Shown here: piece by piece, positions 39,476-46,592 of the stretch
How the letters are laid out: each line of letters begins with the position of its first letter
Numbering within the stretch: the first letter of the stretch is position 1
From: Alphaproteobacteria bacterium
GTDB lineage: Bacteria > Pseudomonadota > Alphaproteobacteria > Rhodobacterales > Rhodobacteraceae
Length of the DNA stretch: 64,000 nt
Direction of reading: 5' to 3'
Assembly (NCBI GenBank): GCA_030427405.1
Contig: JAUHXK010000003.1
Coordinates: forward strand, 62,001 to 126,000
The notes under the pieces: model-generated
The model's database searches: none
Seen by the model: only the letters and a program-made list of their open reading frames with translations
What the model was told of the DNA's origin: nothing
Translations under genes and position numbers: made by a program

Positions 39476-40629
39476 TCCGCTGCCAGGGTCGTCCGGTAAG
39501 CCTGCAGCCGCCCTGCAACCCAGTCATGGAAAAGGTGGGTCGGCCCATCCATCACCGGCGAGAAATGCCCGCCGTCAAAGCCCGGCGCCGCGCGGCCGCG
39601 CTGCATACCCTCAACCACGAACACGTCCTCTTCGAAGACAAGCTTCCATTGTTGTGTGTTGCGCGCCCGCAGCCCCGCATCTGTTTCCGGGGTGGCATAG
39701 AACAGGTGGACATGTTCTGACGTCCGGTCCTGAGCCTCGGGCCGCAGGATGATGGCAAAGCTGTGATCGCGGTGAACACCCAGCAGCACATTGGGAAAGA
39801 CCGAGATGTATTCAGCCGCCGTATCCCATTTCGCGGCCAACCCGGCGAAATCGGGAAAGGTCTGGCCTTCATCACCGACCAATTGCCGGTAAACCAGCGT
39901 GCCCTGACCGGAAAACAGGCCGGGTTCTTCGATATGGTAATGGTCTTCCAACCGGGAATAACTGTTGAGACCGGGGTGAACCCAAGGCAGGTGATAGCTT
40001 TCGCAATAATTCTCGACCGCCAGTTTCCAGTTGCAGTTCACATCCAGCCGAAAGGTGCTGTCAGCGCCGCCGTGATACATTGGCTGGTCAAACTCGGCCC
40101 AGCGTTCCAGCAACCGGGCATTTGCATCCTCAAATGCGGGCGCGGTGCCGGATACGTTGATCCACACCAGACCCTGCCAGATATGGCTGCGCACCTCGAT
40201 CAGGCCAAGTTCGGATTTTTGAACCCGTTCATGCGCATTCTGACCGGGGCCGCCGACATGGGGGGTGACCACAAGCCGGCCCTCGGTCGAATAGCACCAG
40301 CTGTGATAGGGGCAGCGGATCGCCCCCTCGATCTTGCGGGGTTCTTCCACAAGAATCATGCCGCGATGGCGGCAGATGTTCTGAAACACCCGGACGGTGC
40401 CCGACCTGTCGCGCAGCAGCAACAGGGGAATGCCCATGAAATCCAGCGGTACGGCGTCGCCGGGTTCCGGCACGTCCTGCGTCGCGGCCAGACCGGACCA
40501 CCCGTCGATCAGCAACGCCTTGCTTTCCTCGGCGTGCAGGGCAGGGTCGGTATAGTGGGCATTGGGCAACCCGAGAGCGGTTTCGACGGGCTGACGGACG
40601 GCGGACAAATCCGTTGGTGTGCTGGTCAT
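39472..40629 (-). CDS. Rieske non-haem iron oxygenase, alpha subunit
   Basis: A 385-residue ring-hydroxylating-type oxygenase. The Rieske [2Fe-2S] ligands are C86/H88 (ICRHRG) and C106/H109 (CPYHSWCY). The mononuclear-iron site is ENYCESYHLPWVHPG, with H213 and H218 and the bridging acidic residue E210. It needs a reductase partner, none of which is nearby. Relatives act on aromatic acids and on quaternary amines (carnitine, betaines); the ENYCESYHLPWVHP type is common in both, so the substrate is open. It follows an XRE regulator on the same strand and is coupled to the small 73-residue protein. Confidence 0.88.
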   Translation of the reverse strand: MTSTPTDLSAVRQPVETALGLPNAHYTDPALHAEESKALLIDGWSGLAATQDVPEPGDAVPLDFMGIPLLLLRDRSGTVRVFQNICRHRGMILVEEPRKIEGAIRCPYHSWCYSTEGRLVVTPHVGGPGQNAHERVQKSELGLIEVRSHIWQGLVWINVSGTAPAFEDANARLLERWAEFDQPMYHGGADSTFRLDVNCNWKLAVENYCESYHLPWVHPGLNSYSRLEDHYHIEEPGLFSGQGTLVYRQLVGDEGQTFPDFAGLAAKWDTAAEYISVFPNVLLGVHRDHSFAIILRPEAQDRTSEHVHLFYATPETDAGLRARNTQQWKLVFEEDVFVVEGMQRGRAAPGFDGGHFSPVMDGPTHLFHDWVAGRLQAYRTTLAAE

Positions 40630-40720
40630 GGCTGTCTCCCTAACTGGGTCAAGGTTAGGGGGTGTAAGGGGGGAGTGCTGACTAGTCTGCGACTTGGGTT
40701 TTTCTCACAACGACACTTTG

Positions 40721-41497
40721 TCAGGCATCCTGTCCCTGATCCGTCTGTTTGCCGGGTTGCATTGCGTTGGCACGAACAGCGGCTGCGACGGCGGTACGCG
40801 CCGCGTGCAAAGCGGCGCCAAGGTCCTGTCCCAGATAGCTGAGGTCCAGCCGTCCGGGGGCCGGCAGCCCGTCGGCGGTCTCGCCAAGCGGGAAAGTATG
40901 CCCGACCCAGTGCCCCTTGTCGGACGAGGTGGGCGGGCTCAGCAGGTACATCCGGCCGCCGACGCCGCCGCGATGTGACACAAGCGCGTAAAGCCGGTGA
41001 CCCGCGCTTGCGACAAACCCCCTGACCTCACGTTCCTGCGACGCGCGCCCCTGCGCGCGCGCTACGGGACAAAAGCCGCGCAACAAGGTGCAGTTCTGCA
41101 CCCGCTTGGCGTGGTACAACCGGTGCGACACCGCATCAGGGTCGTCGGGGCTTTGTTCCGTGGCGCGGTAGAACCCCAAGGGAAAGGCCTCGGGTGCAGG
41201 TGTGCCCGGCCCAAGGAAGGGGGCAAGTGTCGCGTCCGAGGGATACGGTGAACCGTCAGGGATTTCGGCCAGTGGCTGCAACAGAATCCGCGCGTCGACG
41301 TTGAAAAAGGTGCAAATCCGGTTCAGGACATCGGGCCGGGGAAAGCTTTCGGCTGCGAGGTAGCGGTTGAACTGCGTGCGGTTGATGCCGAGGTTCCGGC
41401 TCAGGTCAGTAATAGACGAATGGCTGCTTGCGAGCCGCTTGAGGTTTGCGCTGAACATCGTGCGCAATTCCGCAGGAGTAGGAGTGGCTTCGGTCAT
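40721..41497 (-). CDS. XRE-family transcription regulator with unknown sensor domain
   Basis: A 258-residue regulator. The N-terminal helix-turn-helix (about 10-68, ANLKRLASSHSSITDLSRNLGINRTQFNRYLAAESFP) is followed by a domain of about 180 residues that I do not recognise, with two cysteines in NCTLLRGFCPVARAQ and a glycine-rich SHRGGVGGRMYLLSPP strand. The length and arrangement suggest ligand sensing. It lies 91 bases upstream of the Rieske oxygenase on the same strand and probably controls that set and itself. Confidence 0.78.
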   Translation of the reverse strand: MTEATPTPAELRTMFSANLKRLASSHSSITDLSRNLGINRTQFNRYLAAESFPRPDVLNRICTFFNVDARILLQPLAEIPDGSPYPSDATLAPFLGPGTPAPEAFPLGFYRATEQSPDDPDAVSHRLYHAKRVQNCTLLRGFCPVARAQGRASQEREVRGFVASAGHRLYALVSHRGGVGGRMYLLSPPTSSDKGHWVGHTFPLGETADGLPAPGRLDLSYLGQDLGAALHAARTAVAAAVRANAMQPGKQTDQGQDA

Positions 41498-41541
41498 GCA
41501 TATTCCGGGTCTTTAGGTATTTCGGGAAAAACACGACCAAG

Positions 41542-41558
41542 GCGGCCCAGTGGGCCGC
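41542..41558. promoter_or_regulatory. 17-base palindrome before the XRE regulator gene
   Basis: GCGGCCCA-G-TGGGCCGC, perfect 8-base arms, lies 44 bases upstream of the regulator start. As XRE proteins commonly bind such palindromes in their own promoters, it is a candidate autoregulatory operator; a short RNA hairpin is the alternative. Confidence 0.4.
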
Positions 41559-41753
41559 GTTCAGTCAAAAATCGTACAGATTACCCCAAACAACGCACGA
41601 AACGTAACGCTGCACCCAAAGGCTACTGCCGTTAATGATAAACGCAATAGGCTTTATAGTGTTTTGCATGATCTTTTTTGGCCATGTGGCCAAGATATCC
41701 GACATATATCAGTTTGAGATTTTCTGGTCGGATCGGCAGCCCAGGCCCGGTTT

Positions 41754-41781
41754 CCCTGCCCGACGGGGTCGGCGGGCAGGG
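41754..41781 (-). terminator. Hairpin after ilvH
   Basis: CCCTGCCCG and CGGGCAGGG pair across a ten-base loop 14 bases beyond the ilvH stop. No T-tract follows on the ilvH strand, so termination by this stem is only probable. Confidence 0.5.
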
Positions 41782-41795
41782 GGCAGAGGCGTGGA

Positions 41796-42356
41796 TCAGT
41801 CGCCGCGCAACAGGGCGGCAACACCGGTGCGGGCGACCTCGACCAGACCCAGCGGGCGCATCAGGTCGGCAAAGGCGTCGATCTTGTCGGGCGCGCCGGT
41901 GATTTCGAAAATGAATGAATTCAACGTGCTGTCCACGACGTTTGCGCGAAAGATATCGGCCAGACGCAGGGCTTCGACGCGTTTGTCGCCTTCGCCCACT
42001 ACCTTGATGATCGCCAGTTCCCGTTCGACCGAGGGGCCTTCGACCGTCAGGTCATGCACATCATGCACAACGACGATCCGACCCAACTGTGCCTTGATCT
42101 GTTCGATCACCTGCGGCGTGCCGGTGGTGACAATGGTGATGCGGCTCAGGTGGCCGGTATGGTCCACCTCGGCCACGGTCAGGCTTTCGATGTTGTAACC
42201 ACGACCCGAAAACAGGCCAATCACACGGGCCAGAACGCCCGGCTCGTTTTCGACCAGAACCGCGATCGTATGCCGTTCCTGCACGTCCGAGAAGGTGGGC
42301 CGTAGGTTATAGGCCGAATGGCGGGTAGAGCCTTTTTTGATATGTAGGGCAGACAT
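41796..42356 (-). CDS. ilvH: Acetolactate synthase small (regulatory) subunit
   Basis: The 186-residue regulatory chain of acetolactate synthase. The N-terminal ACT domain reads TIAVLVENEPGVLARVIGLFSGRGYNIESLTVAEV, which binds valine for feedback inhibition. The C-terminal half (VEGPSVERELAIIKV, and GAPDKIDAFADLMRPLGLVEVARTG) is the second ACT-like domain that activates the large subunit. It follows ilvI in the same operon with a hairpin between them. Confidence 0.97.
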   Translation of the reverse strand: MSALHIKKGSTRHSAYNLRPTFSDVQERHTIAVLVENEPGVLARVIGLFSGRGYNIESLTVAEVDHTGHLSRITIVTTGTPQVIEQIKAQLGRIVVVHDVHDLTVEGPSVERELAIIKVVGEGDKRVEALRLADIFRANVVDSTLNSFIFEITGAPDKIDAFADLMRPLGLVEVARTGVAALLRGD

Positions 42357-42380
42357 TTACGTCCCTTTCATCATCTTGTG

Positions 42381-42404
42381 AAAACCGGGCGTCCGGCGCC
42401 CGGT
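42381..42404 (-). terminator. Hairpin with short T-run between ilvI and ilvH
   Basis: On the minus strand ACCGGGCG-CCGGA-CGCCCGGT is followed by TTTT. It lies in the 66-base gap between ilvI and ilvH and may reduce ilvH expression or shield the ilvI mRNA end. Confidence 0.55.
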
Positions 42405-42422
42405 CAATTCCGACGAATGTTG

Positions 42423-44174
42423 TTAAACCAGAACCGAACCTTTGGAATCGATCACGCCCTGCGTCTCGGCCTCGCCCAGCAGCATCTCGTTATGGGCCTT
42501 GCCCGACGGGATCATGGGGAAGCAGTTTTCGTGCTTTTCGACCAGACAGTCAAAGATCACCGGACCGTCGTAATTGATCATCTCCATGATCGCGTCGTCC
42601 AGATCGGCGGGGTCGGAACACAGGATGCCCTTGGCCCCGAAGGCCTCGGCGAGCTTGACGAAATCGGGCAGGGCTTCGGACCAGGAATGCGAATACCGCT
42701 CGCCATGCAGCAATTCCTGCCATTGGCGGACCATGCCGAGGCGTTCGTTGTTCAGGATGAACTGCTTGACCGGCAGGCGGTACTGGGCCGCGGTGCCCAT
42801 TTCCTGCATGTTCATCAGCCATGACGCCTCACCGGCCACGTTGATCACCAGCGCGTCCGGGTGTGCCATTTGCACGCCGATCGAAGCCGGGAAGCCATAG
42901 CCCATCGTGCCCAGACCGCCCGATGTCATCCAGCGGTTGGGGTCCTCGAACCCGAGATATTGTGCGGCCCACATCTGGTGCTGGCCAACCTCTGTCGTGA
43001 TATAGCGGTCATGCTTTTTGGTCAGTTCTTCAAGACGTTGCAACGCGTATTGCGGTTTGATCGTCTTTTCACTGTTGGTGTAGGCGAGGCAATTGACCTT
43101 GCGCCAGTCGGCAATCTGTTCCTGCCATTTGGCGACCGAGGCCGCGTCGGTCTTGCGCCCGCGTGCTTTCCAGACCTTCAGGATGTCTTCCAGAACATGG
43201 GCCACATCGCCAACAATCGGGATATCGACCCGGATCACCTTGTTGATCGACGAGGGATCAATGTCGATATGCGCCTTTTTCGAGTTCGGCGAGAACGCGT
43301 CGATACGGCCGGTGATCCGGTCGTCAAACCGCGCGCCGATGTTGATCATCAGGTCGCAGTCATGCATCGCCAGGTTGGCCTCATACAGACCATGCATGCC
43401 CAGCATGCCCAGCCAGTTTTCGCCCGAGGCGGGATAGGCGCCAAGGCCCATCAGGGTCGAGGTGATCGGGAAACCGGTCGCGTCCACCAGCTCACGCAGA
43501 AGCTGACTGGCCGCCGGGCCAGAGTTGATGACGCCGCCGCCTGTATAGAAAACAGGTTTTTTTGCAGTCTCCATCGCGGCGACCAACTCGGTTATTTCCT
43601 CAAGATCGCCCTTCAAAACGGGCTGATAATGCGAGGTGGACGGCTTTGGCGCGGCATAGGTCCCCGAGGCGAATTGTACATCCTTGGGAATGTCGATCAG
43701 AACCGGTCCGGGCCGGCCAGCTGTGGCGACGTGGAACGCCTCGTGCATGGTCTCGGCCAGCGAATCCGTGTCTTTGACCAGCCAGTTATGCTTGGTGCAG
43801 GGGCGGGTGATGCCCACGGTGTCGGCCTCCTGGAAGGCATCCGAGCCGATCATGAAGGTCGGGACCTGTCCGGTCAGAACAACAATCGGGATCGAGTCGA
43901 GCAGCGCATCCGTCAAACCGGTGACCGCGTTGGTCGCGCCGGGGCCGGATGTCACCAGCGCAACGCCGGGTTTGCCGGTCGACCGGGCATAGCCTTCGGC
44001 GGCATGAACCGCGCCCTGTTCGTGGCGTACCAGGATGTGGCGAATGTCGTTTTGCAGAAAAATCTCATCATAGATCGGTAGCACGGCGCCGCCGGGGTAT
44101 CCGAATACCGTGTCCACGCCCTGATCCTTGAGGGCCTGAACCACCATCTTTGCGCCGGTCATCTCACGTGTCAT
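42423..44174 (-). CDS. ilvI: Acetolactate synthase large (catalytic) subunit
   Basis: The 583-residue ThDP- and FAD-dependent catalytic chain that makes acetolactate or acetohydroxybutyrate for valine, leucine and isoleucine. Motifs: VFGYPGGAVLPIYDE with the activating Glu region, HAAEGYARSTG, the ThDP motif near GEASWLMNMQEMGTAAQYRLPVKQFILNN (here GEA-S-x26-NN rather than the usual GDGS), and the C-terminal KHENCFPMIPSG. The Ala in the GDG position (GEAS) follows the acetolactate synthase variant GDAS. Expression is controlled by the upstream leader-peptide attenuator. Confidence 0.97.
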   Translation of the reverse strand: MTREMTGAKMVVQALKDQGVDTVFGYPGGAVLPIYDEIFLQNDIRHILVRHEQGAVHAAEGYARSTGKPGVALVTSGPGATNAVTGLTDALLDSIPIVVLTGQVPTFMIGSDAFQEADTVGITRPCTKHNWLVKDTDSLAETMHEAFHVATAGRPGPVLIDIPKDVQFASGTYAAPKPSTSHYQPVLKGDLEEITELVAAMETAKKPVFYTGGGVINSGPAASQLLRELVDATGFPITSTLMGLGAYPASGENWLGMLGMHGLYEANLAMHDCDLMINIGARFDDRITGRIDAFSPNSKKAHIDIDPSSINKVIRVDIPIVGDVAHVLEDILKVWKARGRKTDAASVAKWQEQIADWRKVNCLAYTNSEKTIKPQYALQRLEELTKKHDRYITTEVGQHQMWAAQYLGFEDPNRWMTSGGLGTMGYGFPASIGVQMAHPDALVINVAGEASWLMNMQEMGTAAQYRLPVKQFILNNERLGMVRQWQELLHGERYSHSWSEALPDFVKLAEAFGAKGILCSDPADLDDAIMEMINYDGPVIFDCLVEKHENCFPMIPSGKAHNEMLLGEAETQGVIDSKGSVLV

Positions 44175-44215
44175 CTGCTTTGCTCCGTTCGCGACATGTG
44201 TCTTGCGTTTCGCAT

Positions 44216-44250
44216 AAAAAAAGCCCCCGAGTTTGTCGGAGGCGCATGGG
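44216..44250 (-). terminator. Attenuator terminator of the ilv leader
   Basis: On the minus strand GCCTCCGA (44243-44236) pairs with TCGGGGGC (44230-44223), followed by seven Ts (44222-44216). Just upstream CCCATGCGC (44250-44242) can pair instead with GCGCATGGG (44284-44276) at the end of the leader reading frame. The alternative stem covers the first two bases of the terminator stem, so the two compete at their edges. Confidence 0.85.
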
Positions 44251-44268
44251 TTCGATTATGGTTTACCG

Positions 44269-44316
44269 TTACCGGCCCATGCGCGTGGTTCCTACGATTA
44301 CGACTAGCGTTCTCAT
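44269..44316 (-). CDS. ilvL: ilv operon leader peptide
   Basis: A 15-residue peptide, MRTLVVIVGTTRMGR, encoded just upstream of ilvI. Five of eight consecutive residues are the end products of the pathway (L, V, V, I, V). AAGGAG lies eight bases before the ATG. The frame ends at TAA before the alternative hairpins. Ribosome stalling at the Leu/Val/Ile codons when their charged tRNAs are short would favour the antiterminator and allow ilvI-ilvH transcription. The gene symbol is by analogy with enteric ilv leaders. It is far shorter than normal gene-finding limits. Confidence 0.88.
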   Translation of the reverse strand: MRTLVVIVGTTRMGR

Positions 44317-44346
44317 CGCCAGAGGCTCCTTCTTTGCGTGTGGGGG

Positions 44347-44375
44347 ACATTATGAGCGGTCGGACGGGGCGTCAA
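44347..44375 (-). promoter_or_regulatory. Putative promoter of the ilv leader
   Basis: On the minus strand TTGACG (44375-44370) and TAATGT (44352-44347) are 17 bases apart, a sigma-70-like pair located about 30-60 bases before the leader-peptide start. Confidence 0.5.
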
Positions 44376-44584
44376 CAGGCAATCGTACCAATTTTCTAAC
44401 CCCTGGGGCAAATTTTGCGACATTTTATTGCGCAGATTGCCGCAGGTTGGGAATTTCCGCGAAGCTAACCGTTGGTAAGGCGGGTTTCGGTCAAAAAGCG
44501 TCAGGCCAATGTCAGAAACGGGCATGATCTGCTGCGGGCTGTGCGTCAGGCTGGCCCTGACAGCGTGTCAACAGGAGGTGGATT

Positions 44585-45430
44585 ATGCTGCACGATCTGG
44601 TGGACCTGGGGCGATACCCTATCGATCGGCCGAACTCGCGGGCTTACGGTGAAATGATCAATGAACTGCGCAAGGAACTGGAACAGGATGGCTGTGCGGT
44701 CTTGCCGGGTTTTGTGCATAACAGCGGCGTCGCCCTGCTGCGGCAAGAGGCAGATGCGGTGGCCCGAAAGGCGCACAGGTCCTATAGCCGGACCAATGCC
44801 TATTTCACCAAGGATGATCCGCAATACGGCATCGGGCATCCCATCCGCCGCTTTTATGACCGCTCGGACGCCTTTGTTCCGGCCGACAATTTCCCCGGAA
44901 CCGGCCCCTTGCGCCGGATTTATGAATACGAAGGCTTTCTGCCATTTGTCCGCGAGGCGCTGAATGAACCCGAAGATCGCTTCTTTCGCTATGACGACCC
45001 GTTGGCGGATGTGATCATCAATGTCGTGGAAGAAGGGCAGGGCTTTCCCTGGCATTTCGATACCAACAATTATACCGTGACGCTGGCCATCCAGAACGGC
45101 GAGGCGGGCGGTGCATTTGAATATGTTCCCAACCTGCGTGATTGCGGAAACGAGAACTTTGACCAGGTGGCTTCGGTTCTGGACGGCAACATGTCGCGGG
45201 TGCGGCAATTGGAACTGGGCCCAGGCGATCTGCAGATATTCAAGGGCCGCTATTCGTTGCACAGGGTCGCCCCGGTAACTGGGGCGCGCAGCCGGTATGT
45301 CGGGATCTTCTCGTTTGTCGAAGCCGAAGGGATGTGCGGCGGTGTCGAGAGGACGCGCCAGCTTTACGGGCGGGTCCTGCAGCATCACCATGACCGCGAA
45401 GGGCGGCGAGAGGATGCCTTGCTGGACTGA
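44585..45430 (+). CDS. 2-oxoglutarate/Fe(II) oxygenase of the ArpA/HalD/BesD-like family
   Basis: A 281-residue cupin-fold oxygenase. The iron triad reads H157-x-D159 in PWHFDTNNYTV and H226 in YSLHRVAP, and R235 or R237 in GARSRY is placed to bind 2-oxoglutarate. The strand AGGAFEYVPNLR and the segment PGDLQIFKGR match the family that includes the amino-acid halogenase BesD. Halogenases have Gly in place of the Asp; the Asp here predicts hydroxylation or desaturation instead. ACAGGAGGTGGATT precedes the ATG. It forms a two-gene set with a VOC protein; the substrate, perhaps a free amino acid, is inference. Confidence 0.72.
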   Translation: MLHDLVDLGRYPIDRPNSRAYGEMINELRKELEQDGCAVLPGFVHNSGVALLRQEADAVARKAHRSYSRTNAYFTKDDPQYGIGHPIRRFYDRSDAFVPADNFPGTGPLRRIYEYEGFLPFVREALNEPEDRFFRYDDPLADVIINVVEEGQGFPWHFDTNNYTVTLAIQNGEAGGAFEYVPNLRDCGNENFDQVASVLDGNMSRVRQLELGPGDLQIFKGRYSLHRVAPVTGARSRYVGIFSFVEAEGMCGGVERTRQLYGRVLQHHHDREGRREDALLD

Positions 45431-45479
45431 GACTTGGTATAGTGTGGGTCACACCAACAGGTTTGAACAGGAGTGATCC

Positions 45480-45863
45480 GTGCCCCGCATCTTGCAATTG
45501 ACGCCCTTTGTCCTGTGTTCGTCGCTGCAACGGCAGGTCGATTTCTATTGTGATTGCCTAGGGTTCACCTGCGGCTTCAGGCAGGACAATTACGCCTTTC
45601 TGACCCTTGGGCCGGTGGCGATCCGGCTGCTGGAATGCCCGCCACGAGACGATGGCCGCCCTCTGGGGGCGGATCAGTCGTTTTATATTGATGTTCAGGA
45701 TATCGACGGGCTGTTCCGACAACTGCATCCGCACCTGGCGACATTGCCACCAGAGCGCGTGCGCGCGCCCTTTGACCAGCCCTATGGTCAGCGCGAATTT
45801 CATGTTCTGGACGAGGACGGCGCGCTGGTGTTCTTTGGCGAAGGTATCGGTGGGGGCGAATAA
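45480..45863 (+). CDS. VOC-fold (glyoxalase/dioxygenase superfamily) protein
   Basis: A 127-residue vicinal-oxygen-chelate protein with GTG start preceded by AGGAGTGATCC. It shows paired beta-alpha-beta-beta-beta modules: FVLCSSLQRQVDFYCDCLGFTCGF, DNYAFLTLGPVAIRLLE, FYIDVQDIDGLFRQL and PYGQREFHVLDEDGALVFFGE. The final Glu and an earlier His could bind metal, but the canonical set is incomplete. It follows the 2OG oxygenase by 49 bases and probably shares its transcript. Specific role unknown. Confidence 0.78.
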   Translation: MPRILQLTPFVLCSSLQRQVDFYCDCLGFTCGFRQDNYAFLTLGPVAIRLLECPPRDDGRPLGADQSFYIDVQDIDGLFRQLHPHLATLPPERVRAPFDQPYGQREFHVLDEDGALVFFGEGIGGGE

Positions 45864-45888
45864 CGCGAGGGCTCCCGCCCATAGTCAC

Positions 45889-45910
45889 CGCGCCTTGCGG
45901 CGCGTCTTTT
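45889..45910 (+). terminator. Terminator after the oxygenase/VOC pair
   Basis: CGCGCC-TTGC-GGCGCG is followed by TCTTTT on the plus strand, 26 bases after the VOC stop codon. Confidence 0.7.
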
Positions 45911-45923
45911 CCGGTTGGGCCGG

Positions 45924-45942
45924 GCAGCGCGTCCCGCGCTGC
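45924..45942. terminator. Hairpin after the response-regulator gene
   Basis: GCAGCGCG-TCC-CGCGCTGC, a perfect 8-bp stem, lies two bases beyond the response-regulator stop codon. No T-tract on that strand. Confidence 0.45.
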
Positions 45943-45944
45943 GG

Positions 45945-46592
45945 TCAGAACCCGGGGCTGGTGCCCTGCAGAACACCATGTTCCAGCGCATAGCGGGTCA
46001 AACCGGCGGTAGAGGAAATACCCAGCTTGCGCTTGATGTTCTTGCGATGCGTTTCAACCGTGCGCACCGAGATTTCCAGCGTCTGCGCGACCTCTTTGTT
46101 CGACTTGCCCTGGGCCAGTTCCAGCAGGATCGTCTGCTCCCGCCCTGTCAGCGCCTCGCGTGCGGCGGTGCCCTTTGGCTCCAGCGACCCGCTGGCGCCG
46201 GTGCACAGGTAGCGTTCACCGCGCATCACGGCGTCGATGGCCTGCTTTATCTCCTCGGTGGGCACATCCTTGAGCACATAGCCCTTGGCCCCGTGGCTGA
46301 GCGCCGTCGAAATATATTCGGGGCTGTCATGCATCGACAGGATAAGGATGCGCGTGTCCGGCAGGCGTTCAAGGATCAGTTCGGTCGCACTGAGCCCGCC
46401 GAGGCCCGGCATGTTCAGGTCCATGAGGATGACATGCGGTTGCAGGTCGGCGACCTTATCGACGGCCTCTTGCCCGTTGGAAAGGGTTCCGACCACGTCA
46501 ATCTCGTCATAGCTTTCCAGGATCGACTGAATCCCTTCGGCTACCATGGGATGGTCATCGACAATGAGCACGCGGATCGTGTCGGGGGTCAT
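45945..46592 (-). CDS. NarL/FixJ-type response regulator
   Basis: A 215-residue two-component response regulator. The receiver domain has the acidic pair in VLIVDDHPMVAEG, the phosphoacceptor D58 in ILMDLNMPG, a Ser/Thr in LILSMHDS and Lys in GAKGYVLKD. The LuxR-type DNA-binding domain (about 145-205) reads LTGREQTILLELAQGKSNKEVAQTLEISVRTVETHRKNIKRKL. Its start overlaps the histidine kinase stop (ATGA), so the pair is translated together. The likely target is the divergent TRAP operon. Confidence 0.95.
   Translation of the reverse strand: MTPDTIRVLIVDDHPMVAEGIQSILESYDEIDVVGTLSNGQEAVDKVADLQPHVILMDLNMPGLGGLSATELILERLPDTRILILSMHDSPEYISTALSHGAKGYVLKDVPTEEIKQAIDAVMRGERYLCTGASGSLEPKGTAAREALTGREQTILLELAQGKSNKEVAQTLEISVRTVETHRKNIKRKLGISSTAGLTRYALEHGVLQGTSPGF

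Larger units (their letters stand above)
41498..41795. other. AT-rich gap before the XRE regulator and after ilvH
   Basis: About 298 bases between two minus-strand genes. The middle (about 41570-41730) is clearly AT-rich compared with its surroundings. It contains a 17-base palindrome at 41542-41558 and a hairpin at 41754-41781, listed separately. I see no convincing gene: a hydrophobic frame opening at 41635 has no ribosome site and runs antisense into ilvH. Confidence 0.5.

Noticed and set aside
41635..42198. Plus-strand frame opening with a hydrophobic stretch in the AT-rich gap
   Set aside because: No ribosome site, and most of it is antisense to ilvH.
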